Counted from the first letter of the stretch, positions 54,441-63,379 are shown. The stretch: 64,000 bases of DNA from Flaviramulus multivorans (GCF_021728415.1 NZ_JAKKDV010000002.1:558001-622000); one strand, 5' to 3'. Translations and numbers: made by a program. The notes: generated by a model not told the origin, from the letters alone.

Positions 54441-54491
54441 ACAAAGTGAATAATCTCATGAAAAGATACTTCGACTGCGCTCAGTATGACA
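54430..54491. repeat. REP-like palindromic element between trpF and trpB
   Basis: The 62-bp element starts TGTCATTCTGA and ends TCAGTATGACA, inverted ends with a single mismatch; the inside contains TTCGACTGCGC. This matches the dispersed intergenic repeat familiar from many Flavobacteriaceae (CTTCGACTGCGCTCAGTATG). It contributes the trpF stop codon and fills almost all of the 64-bp gap to trpB. In RNA it folds to a hairpin inside the operon message. Confidence 0.8.
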
Positions 54492-54504
54492 TAAAAAAAA
54501 TAAT

Positions 54505-55686
54505 ATGAATTACAACGTAAACGAAAAAGGCTATTATGGAGAATTTGGAGGTGCTTTTATTCCAGAAATGCTGTACCCAAATGTTGAGGAGTTACGCCAA
54601 AAATATTTAAAGGTAATGGCTGAACCTGAATTTCAAAAGGAATTCAATCAGCTTTTAAAAGATTATGTTGGTCGTCCTTCTCCACTCTATTTTGCTAAGC
54701 GTCTTTCGGAAAAATACAACACTAAAATTTACCTAAAGCGTGAAGATTTAAACCACACAGGCGCACACAAAATAAATAATACTATTGGTCAGATTTTGAT
54801 GGCTAAACGTTTAGGTAAAACTAGAATCATTGCTGAAACGGGCGCAGGACAGCACGGTGTTGCCACCGCTACCGTATGCGCATTAATGGGATTGGAATGT
54901 ATTGTATACATGGGCGAAATTGATATTGCAAGACAAGCACCGAACGTTGCCAGAATGAAAATGTTGGGCGCTAAAGTTGTTCCTGCACTATCAGGAAGTC
55001 GCACGCTAAAAGATGCCACAAATGAAGCCATTCGCGATTGGATTAACAACCCCGTAAATACACATTACATTATTGGTTCTGCTATTGGTCCGCACCCGTA
55101 TCCAGATATGGTAACCCGTTTTCAAGCGGTAATCTCGGAAGAAATTAAATGGCAATTAAAGGAACAAGAAGGTCGTGAAAACCCCGATTACGTTGTAGCT
55201 TGTATTGGTGGTGGAAGTAACGCAGCCGGAACATATTATCATTATTTACATAATCCTGATGTTGGTATTATTGCGGTTGAAGCTGCAGGATTAGGTGTAG
55301 ATTCTGGTGAAAGTGCAGCCACATCGGTTTTAGGAAAAGAAGGTATTATTCATGGTTGCAAAACCTTATTGATGCAAACTAAAGACGGACAAATTACCGA
55401 ACCTTATTCTATTTCGGCTGGATTGGATTATCCTGGTGTTGGCCCCATGCATGCACATTTAGCTAAAACGAGGCGTGCAGAGTTTATGGCCATTACTGAT
55501 GAGGATGCTATGAATGCAGGTTTAGAACTTTGTAAGTTAGAAGGTATTATTCCAGCTATTGAAAGCTCGCATGCCTTGGCCATTTTTGAACAGAGAACCT
55601 TTAAACAAGACGATGTTATTGTTGTCAGTTTATCTGGTAGAGGTGATAAGGATTTACAGAATTATATTGAGTATTTTAAAATCTAA
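54505..55686 (+). CDS. trpB: tryptophan synthase beta chain
   Basis: The 393-residue PLP enzyme condenses indole with serine. It opens with [18 protein letters not shown], has the PLP lysine K89 in [10 protein letters not shown], then [16 protein letters not shown], the phosphate-binding [16 protein letters not shown] and the C-terminal LSGRGDKDL. It is of the TrpB1 type that pairs with TrpA. It follows trpF after the REP-like element and ends 3 bp before trpA. Confidence 0.97.
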   Translation: MNYNVNEKGYYGEFGGAFIPEMLYPNVEELRQKYLKVMAEPEFQKEFNQLLKDYVGRPSPLYFAKRLSEKYNTKIYLKREDLNHTGAHKINNTIGQILMAKRLGKTRIIAETGAGQHGVATATVCALMGLECIVYMGEIDIARQAPNVARMKMLGAKVVPALSGSRTLKDATNEAIRDWINNPVNTHYIIGSAIGPHPYPDMVTRFQAVISEEIKWQLKEQEGRENPDYVVACIGGGSNAAGTYYHYLHNPDVGIIAVEAAGLGVDSGESAATSVLGKEGIIHGCKTLLMQTKDGQITEPYSISAGLDYPGVGPMHAHLAKTRRAEFMAITDEDAMNAGLELCKLEGIIPAIESSHALAIFEQRTFKQDDVIVVSLSGRGDKDLQNYIEYFKI

Positions 55687-55689
55687 ATT

Positions 55690-56457
55690 GTGAACAGAAT
55701 AAAACAAAAACTAAACGAAGATAAAAAGCTCTTATCTATATATTTTACTGCGGGTTACCCAAAAATTAACGACACGGTTTCAATCATTCAAGATTTAGAA
55801 AAAAACGGCGTTGATATGATTGAAATTGGTTTGCCGTTTAGCGACCCATTGGCCGATGGACCTACTATTCAAGATAGTTCTACCAAGGCTTTAAAAAATG
55901 GAATGACAACGGAGGTGCTTTTTAATCAGTTGAAAGATATCCGTAAAACTGTGGAAATTCCGTTGATTATTATGGGCTATTTTAATCCCATGTTTCAGTA
56001 TGGTGTTGAAGCTTTTTGCAAAAAATGTAAAGAAATAGGGATTGACGGACTGATAATTCCTGATTTACCTGTTGATGTGTATCATGAGGAATATCAAACT
56101 ATTTTTGAAAAATACGGATTGATAAATGTTTTTTTAATTACACCACAAACGAGTGATGAGCGTATTAGATATATAGATTCCATCTCTACTGGATTTATAT
56201 ACATGGTAAGCAGTGCAAGTACCACGGGTGCACAATCTGGTTTTGGTAACGAACAAACTGCCTATTTTGAGCGCATTGCAAAAATGAATCTTAAAAATCC
56301 TCAAATTATTGGATTTGGAATTAGTAATAACGAAACCTTTACACAAGCAACTCAATATGCAAAAGGTGCCATTATAGGAAGTGCATTTGTAAAGCACCTT
56401 ACAAAAAGTGGTGTAAATACAATTGAAAAATTTATTCATGCCATACTAAAAAACTAA
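55690..56457 (+). CDS. trpA: tryptophan synthase alpha chain
   Basis: The 255-residue TIM-barrel protein splits indole-3-glycerol phosphate and channels indole to TrpB. Both catalytic acids are present in MIEIGLPFSDPLADGPTIQ (Glu and Asp), with IIMGYFNPMFQYGVEAF and LIPDLPVDVYHEEY later. The start is GTG at 55690 (MNRIKQKLNEDKK), which agrees with the family N-terminus; no ATG in frame is nearby. It is the last gene of the operon, with a strong terminator 2 bp beyond the stop. Confidence 0.96.
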   Translation: MNRIKQKLNEDKKLLSIYFTAGYPKINDTVSIIQDLEKNGVDMIEIGLPFSDPLADGPTIQDSSTKALKNGMTTEVLFNQLKDIRKTVEIPLIIMGYFNPMFQYGVEAFCKKCKEIGIDGLIIPDLPVDVYHEEYQTIFEKYGLINVFLITPQTSDERIRYIDSISTGFIYMVSSASTTGAQSGFGNEQTAYFERIAKMNLKNPQIIGFGISNNETFTQATQYAKGAIIGSAFVKHLTKSGVNTIEKFIHAILKN

Positions 56458-56458
56458 A

Positions 56459-56488
56459 AAAAGGATTATGCAAAAGCATAATCCTTTT
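56459..56488. terminator. terminator of the trp operon, shared with the convergent unit
   Basis: AAAAGGATTATGC pairs with GCATAATCCTTTT (13 bp) around AAAA. It lies between the trpA stop (56457) and the stop of the convergent gene (56516). A and T tracts on both sides suit both directions. Confidence 0.9.
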
Positions 56489-56515
56489 AAGGTATAATTT
56501 ACCATTTTCACTATT

Positions 56516-57124
56516 TTACCAAGGAGATGCTAAGTATGGAAATGAGCCTAAAAACTCTTTATCATTCTTATCTACATTATCGTCAGAAAATTGTGGAAAT
56601 TCAGGATTGGTCAATCCTTCTTCTCCCCCAAAAATCAAAATCAGTTCTACTGTAATTACATCGTCTGCAAGCGCTCTTCCTGTTAGCACGTTTGTACCAT
56701 CAAAAAAAGTAGTTGCACCAACCATAGATACCGTTAGGACATCTGTAGCTAAAGCTGTTGTAAATTGTTCAGCTGTAAAACCTAATGCATTTGTATCTGT
56801 TGGATTATTAAATGCTGGACTCAACGCCATTAAATTAGATTGAAACATGGACTGAAATAAAGCACCTTGTTCAGAAGGGATAGTTACATTAAAGTCATCT
56901 TTACTGCCCGTAGATACTAAAACCGTATTAATGGCTGGTCTACCCATTTGATCTTCTTGCACCCATGTTGTATTAATAAACGGATTGTCTTTATTATTTT
57001 TAAACTGATATGATTTGTTTACAGTTAACAAACTGGCCTCATCATCATTATAATTTTCGTTTTCGCAACTTAGAAATAGTGTAGCCACTGCTACTATTCC
57101 TAAAATATATTTCAATGTTTTCAT
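56516..57124 (-). CDS. DUF4331-type lipoprotein (C-terminal-half type)
   Basis: The 202-residue protein has a lipobox (ATLFLSCENEN, Cys20). QEDQMGRPAINTVLVSTGSKDDFN and the C-terminal EFPQFSDDNVDKNDKEFLGSFPYLASPW resemble the second half of DUF4331 proteins, which end in a GFPYL-type motif. Function unknown. The gene follows another DUF4331-like gene by 19 bp in the same direction. The two together would cover one standard DUF4331 domain, as if it were divided between two separately exported polypeptides (inference). Confidence 0.75.
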   Translation of the reverse strand: MKTLKYILGIVAVATLFLSCENENYNDDEASLLTVNKSYQFKNNKDNPFINTTWVQEDQMGRPAINTVLVSTGSKDDFNVTIPSEQGALFQSMFQSNLMALSPAFNNPTDTNALGFTAEQFTTALATDVLTVSMVGATTFFDGTNVLTGRALADDVITVELILIFGGEEGLTNPEFPQFSDDNVDKNDKEFLGSFPYLASPW

Positions 57125-57143
57125 AATTATTCTTTTTAGTTGA

Positions 57144-57797
57144 TTATTGTTTTCTTTTTGACTCTACCCATGCATTTATTGAGCTCGAATTACCTAATAA
57201 ATGTTTAGGCACTTCTACAACAACTGATAATACATTTGTTCCTGCAAAAGTATCTACACCCTCTTCTAGAAAACCGTCAGCATTACCAGCAAGAATAGCA
57301 GAATATTGAGCAAAATCGAAAAAGAAAGGATCGTCTCTTGGTCCTGCAAAATATTTTATACCATCTGATGAAGATTCAATTCGAGGGTTTTGATTGTAAT
57401 TGGTTATTTTTACAGAATTAACTTCTTGATTTGAATTTGAAGTGCTTACTAAACCTGTTTGATTAGGAGCAATTGGCCCTAAAAAATACATTCGTTTATT
57501 TTTTGGAGCTGCTTGAATCACTAAATCTTCAATAGCGTCACCATTGGTGTCAATATTAAACTCAATCATAATGTTTTCATCAAATTGAGCTTTTTTAGTC
57601 GCTGAGGGACTTAACAATCCTTGAACATTGGCAACAAACACAATATTATCTGTGTTTTCACCTTGAAAGGCATAAAAGTCTGTGATGTCACTCTCACTGC
57701 CTGCTACTGCTGGAGCATCAATATGATCTGCAGCAATAAAAAAAAGGATGGTAGCAACAAGTGCACCAACCTTTACATACGTTTTTAAATTTTTCAT
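57144..57797 (-). CDS. DUF4331-type exported protein (N-terminal-half type)
   Basis: The 217-residue protein has a signal peptide or membrane anchor (VGALVATILFFIAADHIDAP). The mature start ADHIDAPAVAGSESDITDFY is the N-terminal mark of DUF4331 proteins (H-x-x-AP ... D-x-YAF). The sequence ends at SSSINAWVESKRKQ, the point at which single-chain members pass to their second half. Function unknown. It is the first gene of the two-gene unit with the protein at 56516, and its 5' region faces the lyase-like gene at 58043. Confidence 0.78.
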   Translation of the reverse strand: MKNLKTYVKVGALVATILFFIAADHIDAPAVAGSESDITDFYAFQGENTDNIVFVANVQGLLSPSATKKAQFDENIMIEFNIDTNGDAIEDLVIQAAPKNKRMYFLGPIAPNQTGLVSTSNSNQEVNSVKITNYNQNPRIESSSDGIKYFAGPRDDPFFFDFAQYSAILAGNADGFLEEGVDTFAGTNVLSVVVEVPKHLLGNSSSINAWVESKRKQ

Positions 57798-57977
57798 TGG
57801 ATTAATTTTAAGTTATTAAGTAATATTACTTGTAGATGCTTACGTAATTTTTAACAGTACGGTTTTATATTTTTTAAATTCCCTATTTTTTCGTTAAAAA
57901 CTTAGGTTTTATTCAATGAGAACTTGTAGTTAAAGAATTTTTTATTTACAAAACTTAGAACTTACTAATTTTAAAAG

Positions 57978-58007
57978 TTGAATATCCCAGTAATTTAATT
58001 ATATTTA
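57978..58007 (+). promoter_or_regulatory. promoter of the lyase-like T9SS gene
   Basis: TTG (57978-57980), 19 bases, then TATATTTA (58000-58007), one mismatch from TAnnTTTG. The first operator box begins at position 7 of this -7 element, the same offset as in the PL6 gene. Confidence 0.6.
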
Positions 58008-58028
58008 GTTAACCAAATTGGTTAACCA
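58006..58028. promoter_or_regulatory. tandem TGGTTAACCA operator, lyase-like gene
   Basis: TAGTTAACCA (58006-58015) and TGGTTAACCA (58019-58028) are 13 bp apart, start to start. Together they create the inverted repeat GTTAACCAAATTGGTTAAC (58008-58026), symmetrical apart from the centre base. The boxes cover the expected transcription start. TGGT-N2-ACCA is like operators of the FadR branch of GntR regulators. Confidence 0.7.
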
Positions 58029-58042
58029 GATTAACAAATGCT

Positions 58043-59140
58043 ATGAAAACAAAATACTTTTTAGTTGCTTTACTATGCTCAGTATCTCAAATTAATGCTC
58101 AAATTACGCTTGATGCTGATGGTTCTGGTGGTATGCAAACCTATGATTTAATAAATTCGGTTTTAGCTCCTGGATACGACGCTGTGGAAGAGCCTGATTG
58201 TAGTCATACGCCAATTTTTCAGCATATTGACGAACCTTTTGATGCCACTTTAGGCATAGATGTTTTTAGATTTTACATACATGTTGCGACAGATACTGAT
58301 AGATGTAATGGCTCTACAGATCGTCAACGTAACGAAATAAAAACATACGACAAGTCACCAGACGAACTAAAAGGTGTTGAAGGAGAAACCGTTATTTACA
58401 AATGGAAGTTTAAGTTAGATACTGGTTTTCAAGTATCTTCAAGTTTTACTCATTTGCACCAGTTAAAATCTGTTGGTGGTCTTTACGAAAGTATGCCTAT
58501 GTATACGCTTACAGCGCGGAAATCGTCACCAGATAGACTAGAATTAAGGTATGCTGAAACTAATTCACAATCTACTTTAACACAAGTTCCCTTATCCAAC
58601 TTTAAAGGTGTTTGGGTTGAAGCCACCGAAACCATAAAATATGGAAATAATTCGAGTCCAGATTCAGGAACTTATTCCATAGAAATTAAAAGAGTCAGTG
58701 ATTCAGCGGTATTATTAAGTTATACTAACAATGCTATTAAAAATTGGCAAACTAATGCCGACTTTGTTCGCCCTAAATGGGGTATTTACAGAAGTTTAAA
58801 TAGTCCTTCCGATTTAAGAGATGAAGAAGTCTTATTTGCTAATTTTAGTATTGAAGAAACAGGCACATTATCTTCAACCGATGTAACTCTAAACGAAAAA
58901 AAGATACTCATTTCACCACATCCAGCAGGTGATATTTTGACAATTAAAAATTTAGCTCTGGGTTTAAATGAGATTGACATATTCAGTTTAGACGGAAGAA
59001 AAATATTAAATAATTCTAACGAAAGCCAAAAAACTGAAAGTTCCATAGATGTTTCATCATTATCAAATGGATCATATATACTGAGCGTTTTAAATGAAAA
59101 TCGACATAGGCAATCTCAAATGCTAATTATTTCACGTTAA
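58043..59140 (+). CDS. secreted polysaccharide lyase-like protein with T9SS tail
   Basis: The 365-residue protein has a signal peptide (VSQINAQ), a beta-jelly-roll-like domain (about 20-270) and a T9SS sorting domain (about 285-365, ISPHPAGDILTIKNL to NGSYILSVLN). Within the catalytic-like domain, RQRNEIKTYD, FTHLHQLK and PKWGIYRS occupy positions reminiscent of the RxE, Q-x-H and Y-x-K-x-G-x-Y motifs of jelly-roll polysaccharide lyases such as PL7, PL13 or PL20. I cannot place it in one family. It shares promoter and operator with the PL6 alginate lyase at 60755, so alginate or another uronic-acid polymer is a likely target (inference). The Tat-exported TIM-barrel gene follows 12 bp downstream. 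Confidence 0.72.
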   Translation: MKTKYFLVALLCSVSQINAQITLDADGSGGMQTYDLINSVLAPGYDAVEEPDCSHTPIFQHIDEPFDATLGIDVFRFYIHVATDTDRCNGSTDRQRNEIKTYDKSPDELKGVEGETVIYKWKFKLDTGFQVSSSFTHLHQLKSVGGLYESMPMYTLTARKSSPDRLELRYAETNSQSTLTQVPLSNFKGVWVEATETIKYGNNSSPDSGTYSIEIKRVSDSAVLLSYTNNAIKNWQTNADFVRPKWGIYRSLNSPSDLRDEEVLFANFSIEETGTLSSTDVTLNEKKILISPHPAGDILTIKNLALGLNEIDIFSLDGRKILNNSNESQKTESSIDVSSLSNGSYILSVLNENRHRQSQMLIISR

Positions 59141-59152
59141 AAAAGGATTATT

Positions 59153-60103
59153 ATGAAACCCATAACTAGAAGGGAGTTTACCAAAAAATCTGCATTAGCT
59201 ATGGGATTAATTCCTTTAATGAACTTTTCATCTAATTTATTCCAATCGAATAATTTAAACGATACACTCTCCATAAATATTTTCTCAAAGCATTTACAGT
59301 TTTTAGATTATTACCAATTGGGTGAAAAAGTAGCTGAAATGGGTTTTCAGGGTGTAGATTTAACGGTACGACCAAAAGGACATGTATTGCCGGAGCATGT
59401 TATCAATGATTTACCAAAAGCAATAGAAAATATTAAAAAAGGTGGTTCTCAATGTAATATGATAACCACTGCAATTTCCTCGGCTGAAAATAAAACAGAT
59501 GTAAATATCCTTAAAACTGCCGCTGAAAATGGCATTAAATATTACCGAACAGATTGGTTTAAGTATTCTGAAAGTCAATCGATGAACGATGATATTCTTC
59601 ATTATCAACAACAAATAAAAAATTTAAGTTTACTTAACAAACAATTCGGAATTATTGGATGTTATCAAAATCATGCGGGAAGATCTATTGGAGCTTCCAT
59701 TTGGGAAGTTAAAATGCTATTGGAACTCGCAGAAACCAATTATTTTGGTACTCAATATGACATTCGTCATGCCATGGTAGAAGGTGGGCTTTCTTGGGAA
59801 AACGGATTAAAACTTATAAAAGATTCAATAAAATCAATTGTTTTGAAAGATTATAAATGGGAGAAAGTTAACGGACAGTGGTTGCCTATTAATATGCCCA
59901 TTGGAGAAGGTATGGTAGATTTTAAAAAATACTTTTCTCTGTTAAAAAAATATCAAATTAATGTACCAGTAAGTCTTCATTTAGAGTATGATTTAGGAGG
60001 TGCTGAAAAGGGAAATAGAACGTTGACCATCGATAAAAACATAGTTTACAATGCTATGAAAAAAGATTTAAATACCGTTCAACGTCTTTGGCTAGAAAGT
60101 TAA
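59153..60103 (+). CDS. Tat-exported sugar isomerase/epimerase-like TIM-barrel protein
   Basis: The 316-residue protein starts with a twin-arginine signal (TRREFTKKSALAMGLIPLM). The rest has the xylose-isomerase-like/AP-endonuclease 2 TIM-barrel pattern: LGEKVAEMGFQGVDLTVRPKGH, CYQNHAGRSIGASIWE, ETNYFGTQYDIRHAMVEGG, IVLKDYKWEK, MPIGEGMVDF and PVSLHLEYDLGG. The His, Glu and Asp positions typical of metal binding are present. Export by Tat suggests it folds with metal in the cytoplasm before reaching the periplasm. It lies 12 bp after the lyase-like gene and is probably co-transcribed with it; the substrate is unknown. Confidence 0.83.
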   Translation: MKPITRREFTKKSALAMGLIPLMNFSSNLFQSNNLNDTLSINIFSKHLQFLDYYQLGEKVAEMGFQGVDLTVRPKGHVLPEHVINDLPKAIENIKKGGSQCNMITTAISSAENKTDVNILKTAAENGIKYYRTDWFKYSESQSMNDDILHYQQQIKNLSLLNKQFGIIGCYQNHAGRSIGASIWEVKMLLELAETNYFGTQYDIRHAMVEGGLSWENGLKLIKDSIKSIVLKDYKWEKVNGQWLPINMPIGEGMVDFKKYFSLLKKYQINVPVSLHLEYDLGGAEKGNRTLTIDKNIVYNAMKKDLNTVQRLWLES

Positions 60104-60166
60104 AATTGTATCTTCGTTAATTCACAATTTATTCAAACCGAATAAAATAATATTATACTAACAAGC

Positions 60167-60616
60167 ATGCCATTAAATATTGTTTTGATAGAGCCCGAAA
60201 TACCAAATAATACTGGTAATATAGGTCGTTTAGCATTGGCTTCTGGCTCAAACTTACATTTAGTTAAACCATTTGGTTTTGAGATAGTTGATTCAAAACT
60301 AAAACGCGCAGGTTTAGATTATTGGCAACATCTTCAAGTAACCTATTACAATAATATTGAAGACTTTTTTAAAAAAAATAAAGATGAGAAATTAGTGTTC
60401 TTATCTAGTCATGGCACAAAAACTCATTGGGATATTCCGTTTGAAGATAATATGTTTTTAATTTTTGGAAAAGAATCTGTTGGTCTACCAAAATCTATTA
60501 CTGAAAACAATACTTCCGTCTATAAAATTCCTCTATACAGCGAATATGTAAGAAGTTTAAACCTTGCTAATGCTGTTAGTATTGTAGTTTACGAAGGACT
60601 GAACAAACTTAGATAA
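60167..60616 (+). CDS. trmL: tRNA (cytidine/uridine-34 2'-O)-methyltransferase TrmL
   Basis: The 149-residue protein is a minimal SPOUT methyltransferase. It starts LNIVLIEPEIPNNTGNIGRL and has KRAGLDYWQHL, FGKESVGLP and the knot motif EYVRSLNLANAVSIVVYE, all typical of TrmL (YibK). The enzyme methylates the ribose of the wobble base of tRNA-Leu with S-adenosylmethionine. It stands between two polysaccharide genes with its own small gaps and seems to be unrelated to them. Confidence 0.93.
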   Translation: MPLNIVLIEPEIPNNTGNIGRLALASGSNLHLVKPFGFEIVDSKLKRAGLDYWQHLQVTYYNNIEDFFKKNKDEKLVFLSSHGTKTHWDIPFEDNMFLIFGKESVGLPKSITENNTSVYKIPLYSEYVRSLNLANAVSIVVYEGLNKLR

Positions 60617-60676
60617 CACCTTTAACGTCAAAACCTTACACATTATCTAAAACTTTATTCTTATTTACTATAAAGT

Positions 60677-60706
60677 TTGAATTATTTAGTTATTTAATTA
60701 AATTTG
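60677..60706 (+). promoter_or_regulatory. promoter of the PL6 alginate lyase gene
   Basis: TTG (60677-60679), 19 bases, then a perfect TAAATTTG (60699-60706). The first TGGTTAACCA box starts at position 7 of the -7 element, so a bound protein would cover the transcription start. Confidence 0.7.
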
Positions 60707-60727
60707 GTTAACCACTTTGGTTTACCA
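60705..60727. promoter_or_regulatory. tandem TGGTTAACCA operator, PL6 gene
   Basis: TGGTTAACCA (60705-60714) and TGGTTTACCA (60718-60727) are 13 bp apart, start to start, as at 58006/58019. The position relative to the -7 box is also the same. Confidence 0.72.
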
Positions 60728-60754
60728 ATTATACAGCTATTAAACTAAATTATT

Positions 60755-63358
60755 ATGAAAAAAATTACTCAAAGTCAACATCCTAAATCAAAAAAATTAC
60801 AAACAGCATTTCTCACTTTAATAGTATTTATATGTGGTTTTAGTGTGACAGCTCAAACAACTTATAATATCAATAATCCTGAAGAATTAGAGGATCAAGC
60901 TTATGTAGCAGGAGATATTATTATACTAGCAGATGGTACTTACAACTCTGATTCAACGATCGATTTTATTGGAAATGGAACTGCTAACGACCCAATTACT
61001 TTTAGAGCAGAAACCCCTGGAGGTGTTAAATTTACAGGAGGTTTACAACTTAATATTGGTGGTGATTACGTTGTTGTTGATGGTTTTTATTGGCAAGGTG
61101 GCTACGGATCTAGTAGTGTGATTGAATTTCGAAATGGCACCGATTATGCTAACCATAGTACCATTCAAAATTGTGTGATGGATGGATTAATAGTTCATCC
61201 TGATGATGTCGTAGCTGGAACCAGTGAAAAACATAACTGGATTATGTTATACGGAACTTATAACACCGTAATTAATTGTTCATTTATGAATAAATCAACA
61301 TCTGGAAATATGGTTCTAGTAGAGCTAGCCTATAATTTTTCAAATGACCCATGTGCCATAGTTGGTCATACTATTAGTAATAATTATTTTTATAAGTATG
61401 ATAAAATTGATGATAATTTAACTAATGCAGGAGACAGCGAGACGATACGTATTGGTACAAGTTCATATCAACAAGTAGATAGTAGCTGTACGGTTTCTAA
61501 TAATTATTTTGTTGAAGCCGATGGCGAAAATGAAATTATCACTAACAAAAGTAAAAACAACATCTATACCAATAATACTTTTAGAAGAAGTAGAGGTTCT
61601 TTAGTACTTCGTCATGGTTCAAACGCTACAGTTGATGGGAATTATTTTTTAGGTGAAAATGTTGATGGTACTGGTGGTATTAGAATCGTTGATAGCGACC
61701 ATACCATTACAAATAATTATATTCAAGATTGTATTACTGTTGTTGATCAAGCAAAGTGGAATAATGGGATTACTTTTTTAGGTGGTGGCGCCAATAATTC
61801 GGTTCTTTGTTCTGCAACAAATGTTTCAAGCGATTATCAAAAAGTTGAAAACATTTCTGTTTCTAATAACACCATTATAAACACGAACGCTCCTTTGTAT
61901 TATAATATAGATAAAGGATCAACAGATCCAACAGGTACTGTTTCGAATAACTTAATCTATTTTGCTCCTTCCAACCCAAATATTTCAGACGTTATTTCAG
62001 GGGATACACCAACATCTTATGCTAATCTTGGTACAGCGTTAACTTACTCTGGAAACGTTTACACTGGAACTAGTTTGGGTGCAACAAACGCAGGTTTTTC
62101 TGAAGAAACTGGAATAACAGCTACTCCTGATGGTGAAATTTTCACATTCTCGGGTACTGGTTCTGCAGGTAAAGGTGCTGATATGGGAGCCTATACACCA
62201 ACAACAGATGATATGGTTGGTTACGGTATTGGAGCTTGCTTTTTAGATTATTTAGGTAATTCTATTACTGATGGTGATTGTACTATAGTAGTTGGCGATT
62301 TTTTAACCGTTAGCAGTTTGCCTGCACTTCCTGCGGCGGCGTCTAGCAACAATGTAACTGTTAATTCAAACGTAAGTTGGACTGCCGTATCAAATGACGC
62401 TTGGATAAGTATTGATATTAGTTCTGGAACTGGTAATGCAACGGTTTCTGTTACAGTTACTGAAAATACAGATACAAATAGTAGAACAGGTTCTGTAACT
62501 TTTACACAAGATGCTGGAGGTGATGATATTGTAAGAACTTTAAATGTAATGCAAGATGGTGCGGATTTAACCGACTTATACGACCTAATTAATACAGGTT
62601 TACCAGGTGACCCTGTTACCATACATTCTTTTTCAAAAGAAGAAGCAAATGGCGTTGACAAGTTTAATTATGCATCAAATACTCTTGACAAAGATACTGG
62701 CACCAATTGGACGGCAGATGATGGCGCTATTCTATCAGGAGATTACAAAGGTGATGGTGAGTATGTTATTTACGATTTAGGTGAAGAATACGAACTTGAT
62801 TTAATACAAATTGCTACAGATGACAAAGCTGACCCTTATGGCTTGCAAGTATTGGTATCTACTACAGGAACAGATCCTTCAGATTTTTCTTTGGTGCTAC
62901 CAACAACAGGTGATTTATTAATTACGACAACTACAGGAACACGTGATGCTTTTGATCAGTATGAAATCACCACTAACGCGCGTTATGTAAAGTTAATGGG
63001 TTACGGAAGGTTTAATACTGCTGGAGATACACGAAAAAGTGTATGGACTAACATTACCGAAATTGAGTTTTTTGGTCAATCAAGTGCGCTTTCAGTGGAT
63101 GAAAATGATTTGAGAAACAAAGTTATTATGTACCCCGTTCCGGTGAAAGATATTTTGACGTTCAAAAACTTACAAGGTGATGTAAAGAGTATTCAAATCT
63201 ATACTTTAGAAGGTAGAAAAGTACTAGAGCAATTTATTGATAACTCAGTTACTGAAACGACGGTCAATTTAGCTGCCCTTTCAAACGGTGCTTATCTTGT
63301 TAATATTAATAATGGCAATCTTTCGCAACAATCAAAAATGATTCTTGTGTCGCACTAA
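60755..63358 (+). CDS. PL6 alginate lyase with BACON, discoidin-like and T9SS domains
   Basis: The 867-residue protein has a signal peptide (CGFSVTAQ). A PL6 beta-helix follows (about 36-500), with the catalytic pair K265 (EIITNKSKNN) and R286 (LVLRHGS); their spacing of 21 equals that of chondroitinase B K250/R271. Next come a BACON-type domain (about 510-610, SNVSWTAVSNDAWISID), a discoidin/F5-8-type carbohydrate-binding module (about 620-775, ending NITEIEFFG), and a T9SS type A tail (about 785-867, MYPVPVKDILTFKNL). The enzyme would cleave alginate by beta-elimination outside the cell or on its surface. It is monocistronic, with a promoter, tandem operator and terminator of its own. Confidence 0.93.
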   Translation: MKKITQSQHPKSKKLQTAFLTLIVFICGFSVTAQTTYNINNPEELEDQAYVAGDIIILADGTYNSDSTIDFIGNGTANDPITFRAETPGGVKFTGGLQLNIGGDYVVVDGFYWQGGYGSSSVIEFRNGTDYANHSTIQNCVMDGLIVHPDDVVAGTSEKHNWIMLYGTYNTVINCSFMNKSTSGNMVLVELAYNFSNDPCAIVGHTISNNYFYKYDKIDDNLTNAGDSETIRIGTSSYQQVDSSCTVSNNYFVEADGENEIITNKSKNNIYTNNTFRRSRGSLVLRHGSNATVDGNYFLGENVDGTGGIRIVDSDHTITNNYIQDCITVVDQAKWNNGITFLGGGANNSVLCSATNVSSDYQKVENISVSNNTIINTNAPLYYNIDKGSTDPTGTVSNNLIYFAPSNPNISDVISGDTPTSYANLGTALTYSGNVYTGTSLGATNAGFSEETGITATPDGEIFTFSGTGSAGKGADMGAYTPTTDDMVGYGIGACFLDYLGNSITDGDCTIVVGDFLTVSSLPALPAAASSNNVTVNSNVSWTAVSNDAWISIDISSGTGNATVSVTVTENTDTNSRTGSVTFTQDAGGDDIVRTLNVMQDGADLTDLYDLINTGLPGDPVTIHSFSKEEANGVDKFNYASNTLDKDTGTNWTADDGAILSGDYKGDGEYVIYDLGEEYELDLIQIATDDKADPYGLQVLVSTTGTDPSDFSLVLPTTGDLLITTTTGTRDAFDQYEITTNARYVKLMGYGRFNTAGDTRKSVWTNITEIEFFGQSSALSVDENDLRNKVIMYPVPVKDILTFKNLQGDVKSIQIYTLEGRKVLEQFIDNSVTETTVNLAALSNGAYLVNINNGNLSQQSKMILVSH

Positions 63359-63379
63359 ATATAATTACTGATTAATACT

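Noticed and set aside
54789-55049. Minus-strand frame of 86 codons within trpB
   Set aside because: Shadow of trpB codon use; no start signal, no family and the plus strand is a certain gene.
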